NCBI GenBank assembly: GCA_046328475.1
Contig: JAXLWN010000020.1
Location: 33,070-97,069 of the forward strand
Length of the DNA stretch: 64,000 nucleotides
DNA from: CADCWN01 sp046328475
GTDB lineage: Bacteria > Chloroflexota > Chloroflexia > Thermomicrobiales > CADCWN01
Direction: 5' to 3'
Every line of letters starts with the position of its first letter. Positions within the stretch are counted from its first letter, which is position 1. The translations under genes and the position numbers were made by a program. The notes beneath the pieces were generated by a model. That model was not told where the DNA came from, did no database searches, and saw only the letters and a program-made list of their open reading frames with translations. Positions 60,203 to 64,000 of this stretch are shown piece by piece.

Positions 60203-60337
60203 AGCGGCAATACCGGGCGAGCACGATGCCCTACATCGCCAGAACACCGCGCGAACCGCGCCAACGACGCCCTCCGCTACGACCCGGGCACGCTGACGGT
60301 GCAATAGCCGCACCGCAGCGCGGGGCACAACGGGATG

Positions 60338-60371
60338 GACAGCCCGGCGCACGAGGATGCGCCGGGCTGTC
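60338..60371. terminator. 14-bp-stem hairpin
   Basis: GACAGCCCGGCGCA pairs perfectly with 60358-60371 around CGAGGA, between the convergent kinase and the 78-aa gene. The rest of 60203-60430 shows no gene. Confidence 0.75.
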
Positions 60372-60430
60372 GTACGCATGGCACGCTGGTGACACCCATC
60401 GCCGGGCCGCGAGCGGGTTGCGCGGGACGG

Positions 60431-60667
60431 TCAGAGCCCGCGACGGACCACGTCGACCGCCTGGGAGAGCGAGCCGAGGCCGTTCTCGCGGGCGATCAGG
60501 CGCAGCGCGTTGGCGCTGACGTTGCCGCCGCCGGGCAACCGGATCGGCGTGCGGCCTGGAGCGGTGTAGACCGACCCACCGCCGCGCACATCCTCGCGAT
60601 AGCCGAGGCGGCTGGTCAGGAAGCGGGCAACGTCGCGGGTGGCGAGCGGCAGGTCTCTGTTCGGCAT
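60431..60667 (-). CDS. Small protein (78 aa) with HicA-like pattern
   Basis: The protein starts MPNRDLPLATRDVARFLTSR and continues through GYREDVRGGGSVYTAPGRT, a proline-glycine turn (IRLPGGGNVSANALRLI) and a C-terminal helix. The order helix, GGS-like strand, Pro-rich turn and ALRLIARENGLG helix recalls HicA mRNA interferases. The catalytic histidine expected after GGS/GSH is absent (Val instead), and no HicB antitoxin is adjacent. ATG 60667 follows AAGGAG. If related to HicA it is probably not a toxin. The relation is by eye only. Confidence 0.5.
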   Translation of the reverse strand: MPNRDLPLATRDVARFLTSRLGYREDVRGGGSVYTAPGRTPIRLPGGGNVSANALRLIARENGLGSLSQAVDVVRRGL

Positions 60668-61193
60668 GGCTCGTCTCCTTGCAGCATCCTTCGGGTGGTG
60701 GGGCGCGTCAATCGCGAGAGCTTTCGGGCGAGCCACCGCCCGACTATCCCGGTTTCTCAGCGGCAAGCAACAGGTCAGGCGTTCGGTGGGCCACCGTGGA
60801 CGTCGGCCGCGTCGAGCAGGAGGGCGTGACCACGCGCGCAAGCGCTGATCGTCGGCCAATCTCCCCGAAGCCGTGGCGTGCCGTTCCCCTCCGCGTGTCT
60901 CGGCGTCCCTGACGGGAGCAGGGTAGCATACGATGGTTGCGTCGTGCGTTGCACAAGGTCAACGACCGATAAATAGATCCAGCGGGCGGGAAGGGTAGCG
61001 CTGGACAGCGACCCGCCCAAACTGGAGGAGACCAGGGCGTTCGACACATCGAGCCATGTGCTGCCGCACCCGTGGTCAGGCAGCAGCGACCAACCTCGCC
61101 GCGCCGCTCGCCTGCATTGCACCCGACAGTCCGGCGTAGCATCGGGCGGAGATTACTCCCCGCCCGATATCTTCGCCATGACCGGGAAAACCG
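60668..61193. other. Gene-poor spacer upstream of the 78-aa gene
   Basis: I see no supported gene in these 526 bases. Short open frames on both strands lack ribosome binding sites and recognisable content. Confidence 0.5.
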
Positions 61194-61269
61194 TGGCGCC
61201 CCCGGCAGGATTCGAACCCACAACCCCTTGGTCCGAAGCCAAGTGCTCTATCCATTGAGCTACGAGGGC
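61194..61269 (-). tRNA. tRNA-Arg (anticodon UCG)
   Basis: A complete cloverleaf is present: acceptor GCCCTCG pairs with CGGGGGC, D-arm GCTC/GAGC, anticodon stem CTTGG/CCAAG with loop CTTCGGA, and T-loop TTCGAAT. The CCA end is encoded (61194-61196). The anticodon TCG reads CGA and other CGN arginine codons. Confidence 0.96.
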
Positions 61270-61286
61270 AGGGCACCACCTATTGC

Positions 61287-61315
61287 AGTATAGCGATGGC
61301 GGCAAGCCTTGTCGA
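61287..61315 (-). promoter_or_regulatory. Promoter of tRNA-Arg
   Basis: On the minus strand TCGACA, 17 bases and TATACT end 17 bp before the tRNA. No gene is visible between here and 61428. Confidence 0.7.
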
Positions 61316-61428
61316 GGGATACGCGACGGCACACCACCGGGCAAACACAACCCTCGCGAACGAGAGCACGCCTTCGCCCTGCTGCGACATTGCGCCGGGA
61401 ACCTTCGCCGTACCCGGCGCTGGCTGCG

Positions 61429-62331
61429 CTAGAAGCCCGGCAGCATGCCGGTGAGCAACAGCACCACCACCACGACCGCGATCACCACCAGCAGGGCCAC
61501 CAGCAGCAGCACGGGCGACAGGCGACGGCCACCAGCGGCCGGGGCCTCGGCGGTCGCGGAGACGATCTCCTCGGTCGCCGGGTCGAACCAGAGCACGGCG
61601 GCGGTCACGTTGTCGGTCGAGCCGCGCTCCATCGCCAGATCGATCAGCGACTGACTCGCCTCCTGCGGCTCCTGCTTGAGCGTGATGTCGGCGACTTCGT
61701 CGGGCTCGACGTGGCCGTGGACACCGTCGCTACAGAGCACCACCCGGTCGTCCGGCAGCAGGTCGATCTCGAAGATATCGACCTCAACCTTCGGGCGGTG
61801 GCCGAGTGCGCGGGTGATCACGTTGCGATAGTTGCTGGTCCGCGCCTCCTCGGCGCTGATCACGCCGCTGGCAACCTGCTCGGCCACCAGCGAGTGGTCG
61901 CGCGTGATCTGCGTCGCGGTCTCGGCGCGCACCAGATAGGCGCGGCTATCGCCGACGTTGGCGATCGTCAACTGGGTGTTGTTCACGGCGGCGGCGACCA
62001 TCGTGGTCCCCATCGAGCCGCCGGTCGATCCCGTCGACGACTCCGACATGATCCGCTCGTTGGACGCCTTAAAGCCCTCTTTCAGCAACGCGACCAGGTC
62101 GGCATTCGCTTCGTCGTTGTTCTCATCATAAAAGGTGGTGAAGAGGGTCTCGATCGCCAAGTTGCTCGCCACTTCGCCGCGCTCGTGCCCGCCCATGCCA
62201 TCGGCAACCGCCGCCAGGAACCCCCGACCGACGACCTGATCCGACTCGGGTTCGGCCATCCGCACTTCATCTTCGTTATGATCGCGGACTCGCCCGGTGT
62301 CGCTCGAAGCACCGACGAGCAACTTCGTCAT
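61429..62331 (-). CDS. PP2C-family serine/threonine protein phosphatase with C-terminal membrane anchor
   Basis: The 300-residue protein is a Stp1/PrpC-type metal-dependent phosphatase. It has all core motifs: RDHNEDE, VADGMGGHERGEVAS, GTTMVAAAV, ANVGDSRAYLV, VLCSDGVHGHV and GSTDNVTAAVL. A C-terminal transmembrane helix (PVLLLVALLVVIAVVVVVLLL) fixes it to the membrane with the catalytic domain in the cytoplasm. ATG 62331 follows GGAGGAACGGGAG; upstream in-frame ATGs lack such a site. No protein kinase gene is in view; its partner PASTA-type or Hanks-type kinase must lie elsewhere. Confidence 0.94.
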   Translation of the reverse strand: MTKLLVGASSDTGRVRDHNEDEVRMAEPESDQVVGRGFLAAVADGMGGHERGEVASNLAIETLFTTFYDENNDEANADLVALLKEGFKASNERIMSESSTGSTGGSMGTTMVAAAVNNTQLTIANVGDSRAYLVRAETATQITRDHSLVAEQVASGVISAEEARTSNYRNVITRALGHRPKVEVDIFEIDLLPDDRVVLCSDGVHGHVEPDEVADITLKQEPQEASQSLIDLAMERGSTDNVTAAVLWFDPATEEIVSATAEAPAAGGRRLSPVLLLVALLVVIAVVVVVLLLTGMLPGF

Positions 62332-62472
62332 TCTCCCGTTCCTCCGTCCCGGTAAGCGCCCGGAAAGCACATGCCCCATTGACATGAGAAAAAACCGCAC
62401 TGCATATCGCGGCAGCGATGGATCCTAACACAGCCGCCGTAGGCGTGTAAAGTTCACCATTCGGCCCGGTAC

Positions 62473-63711
62473 TTACAGCGATGCCGCGATACCATCGCGC
62501 GGGCCATCCGAACGGTGCGACATCAGCGCCCGCAGTACCATCGTCAGGTCGGTCGCCAGGACCAGCCCGAGATCGTTCGGGGCAAGGCCCTGGAGCAGAC
62601 GGTCGAGCGCCGCGTCCTCGTCGGGCACGTTCACCGTCAGCGGCGGGAAGCGGTTGTGCGCGATCCCCCGCCGCAGCGCGCCCGGCAGCGCGTCGTCCGC
62701 CTGGCGCACACCGGGCGTCTGGTGCAGGATCACGCGGTCGAACGATTGGCCGACGAGGCGGCCAATCTCTTCCACCGTGTCGTCGGGGAAGCCGAAGCTG
62801 GCGGGCAGAATGACCTGGCGGCGACGACGACCCGAAATCTTCCGCAGGCCCCGCAGCAGCGACCGCGCGCTCACCGCGTCGTGGAAACGATCGACGATCA
62901 CGGTCGCCCCGTTGATCGCGAACTGGTTGCACGCCCCGCGCATCAGGTGCGGCTGCGACGTGAAGCTCGCCAGGGCGGCGGCGATCCGGTCGGGCGGCAC
63001 ACCCAGCCGCCAGGCGGCGGCGGTCGCCGCCAGCACGTTCTGCATCTGGAAGACGAGCGCCCCGCCGCAGGCGATCGCCACGTCGCGCAGCGGCAGGATC
63101 GGCTGGCTCGATCGCCCCTCGCAGAGCACGATCATGCCGCTGGAGATGCTGACCGCGCGCTGGTGCGCGGCGAGATGCTGGCGCACGATCGGGTTGCGGC
63201 GGCTGAGCGCGTAGTAGATCACCTCCCCCGCCGCCAGGTCCCCCTCGGCGGCCACCGCGTGGTCGTCGGCGTTGAGGACGAGCGCCCCCTCGGGGTGGAT
63301 CGCGCCCACCACCCGGTGCTGCGCCTGCCGCTCGATCCGCGACCGCTCGTCGGCGAGGCAGGCGGCATCGTTGCCGCAGAACGAGGTGATCACGCCGAGC
63401 CGGTAGGCGGCCGTCGGCAGGCCAACCGCCGCGACGGTGTGCGCGTCGAGTTCCTGGATCGCCAGGTCGAGGTCCCCCGCCGCCAGCGAGCGCAACGCCT
63501 CGCCCCACGGGATCAGTTCGCCGGAGAGCTTGCGCCGGTTAACCAGCACCCCCTGGTCAAGCCAGAGCGCCAGGCGTGGGGAGGTATCGCGCAGCATTGC
63601 CTCCAGCAGGCGCGCGACGGTGGTCTTCCCCCAGCGCCCGCCTACCGCGACGATCGGCAGCGCGCCCGGCGGCAGGCGGCGCGCGGCGGGGCGACTGGTC
63701 GCCGTCTCCAT
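62473..63711 (-). CDS. Mur ligase-like protein, possibly poly-gamma-glutamate synthase PgsB/CapB-like
   Basis: The 412-residue protein has a Mur ligase-type ATP-binding loop, AVGGRWGKTTVARLLEAML. A central domain contains GVITSFCGNDAACLADERSRIERQ and ALVLNADDHAVA, and the C-terminal domain contains the DRFHDAVSARSLLRGL pattern. ATG 63711 has GGGAG six bases upstream. The gene follows a partial membrane protein (63737-64000) by 25 bp, so both belong to one operon. In PgsBC/CapBC systems a Mur-like ligase pairs with a membrane protein to make poly-gamma-glutamate; this assignment is by context and remains tentative. Confidence 0.7.
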   Translation of the reverse strand: METATSRPAARRLPPGALPIVAVGGRWGKTTVARLLEAMLRDTSPRLALWLDQGVLVNRRKLSGELIPWGEALRSLAAGDLDLAIQELDAHTVAAVGLPTAAYRLGVITSFCGNDAACLADERSRIERQAQHRVVGAIHPEGALVLNADDHAVAAEGDLAAGEVIYYALSRRNPIVRQHLAAHQRAVSISSGMIVLCEGRSSQPILPLRDVAIACGGALVFQMQNVLAATAAAWRLGVPPDRIAAALASFTSQPHLMRGACNQFAINGATVIVDRFHDAVSARSLLRGLRKISGRRRRQVILPASFGFPDDTVEEIGRLVGQSFDRVILHQTPGVRQADDALPGALRRGIAHNRFPPLTVNVPDEDAALDRLLQGLAPNDLGLVLATDLTMVLRALMSHRSDGPRDGIAASL

Positions 63712-63736
63712 CGTCACTCCCTCATCGCACGCCGCA

Positions 63737-64000
63737 TCATTGCGCCACGCCTCCGGGCAGCGCGGGACGCTGCTGGCCCCGCGCGCCGTAGACCGGTTGG
63801 TCGGATGGTCCCTGCCCGCGCAATTGCAGCCAGAGCATCAGCAGCGGCAGACCGAAGGCGACCACGTTGTGGACCGGGTAGAGGCTCCCCCGGTCGAACG
63901 GCAGGATATTCCCCCACATGATGTAGATCACCAGCACCGAGACGGAGAAGGTCAGCGTGACCGCCGTGGCAAGGCGCGTGGCGACCAGCGGGGCCAGCGC
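63737..64000 (-). CDS. C-terminal part of a membrane protein, possibly PgsC/CapC-like
   Basis: Only the last 87 residues are in the window. They include two hydrophobic helices (TAVTLTFSVSVLVIYIMWG and HNVVAFGLPLLMLWLQL) and a polar tail ending in PALPGGVAQ. The position just upstream of a Mur-ligase-like gene suggests a PgsC/CapC-type subunit, but the fragment is too short to prove it. Confidence 0.55.
   Translation of the reverse strand, partial: ALAPLVATRLATAVTLTFSVSVLVIYIMWGNILPFDRGSLYPVHNVVAFGLPLLMLWLQLRGQGPSDQPVYGARGQQRPALPGGVAQ

Noticed and set aside
60203..60310. Possible gene remnant after the xylulokinase (frame ending near 60308)
   Set aside because: It is too short and shows no recognisable residues or ribosome binding site.
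1..64000. Prophage, integrase, transposase or rRNA genes
   Set aside because: None was recognised on either strand; the only repeat element is the small one at 33.9 kb.

Overview
The window is GC-rich throughout, with long open frames, AAGGAG- or GGAGG-type ribosome binding sites, GTG starts and a gene set (choice-of-anchor and MBG/Ig-repeat surface proteins, topoisomerase IB, DUF6766, AI-2E and YihY membrane proteins, PP2C next to a Mur-ligase-like gene) that best fits a Chloroflexota bacterium, probably Thermomicrobia-like. This placement is inference from gene content; there is no rRNA or marker protein to prove it.

Layout. 1-20.6 kb (minus): one enormous secreted protein built from some 60-70 choice-of-anchor D (ASPM/SPD-2/Hydin-like Ig) modules; its 3' end lies outside the window. 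21.6-28.8 kb (minus): two more secreted Ig/MBG-repeat proteins that share a C-terminal module. 29-41.3 kb: an ABC export system, topoisomerase IB, a DUF429 protein, an AI-2E transporter, DUF6766, YihY/BrkB, several small disordered proteins and, in the middle, an orphan NtrC-type sigma-54 activator. 41.8-45 kb: a secreted subtilase. 45.3-49.3 kb: small membrane proteins, a beta-propeller protein and an SDR/creatininase operon. 49.5-57.4 kb: a nitroreductase, a Tm-1-like/PEP-hydrolase-like pair, a MarR-MFS pair, a small membrane protein and a ThDP enzyme. 57.5-64 kb: a serine hydrolase, a broken xylulokinase, a small HicA-like protein, tRNA-Arg, a PP2C phosphatase, a Mur-ligase-like protein and a partial membrane protein.

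Main result: nine close matches to the sigma-54 (-24/-12) promoter TGGCAYR-N4-TTGC lie just upstream of start codons and point the right way. They precede the ABC operon, topoisomerase IB, DUF6766, the 97-aa gene plus yihY, a 138-aa YflT-like gene, three more small disordered-protein genes and a distant small membrane-protein gene at 55.5 kb. Two pairs are divergent and back to back. The NtrC-type regulator at 38.7-40.1 kb sits inside the cluster. I read this as a sigma-54-controlled envelope/DNA-protection stress regulon, a role that other bacteria usually give to sigma-B or EcfG.

Quality warning: several unrelated genes (giant gene, two Ig proteins, ABC permease, subtilase, serine hydrolase, xylulokinase) carry one or more single-base frameshifts, often clustered. 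Draft-assembly error is the simplest explanation; real decay is possible for the xylulokinase.
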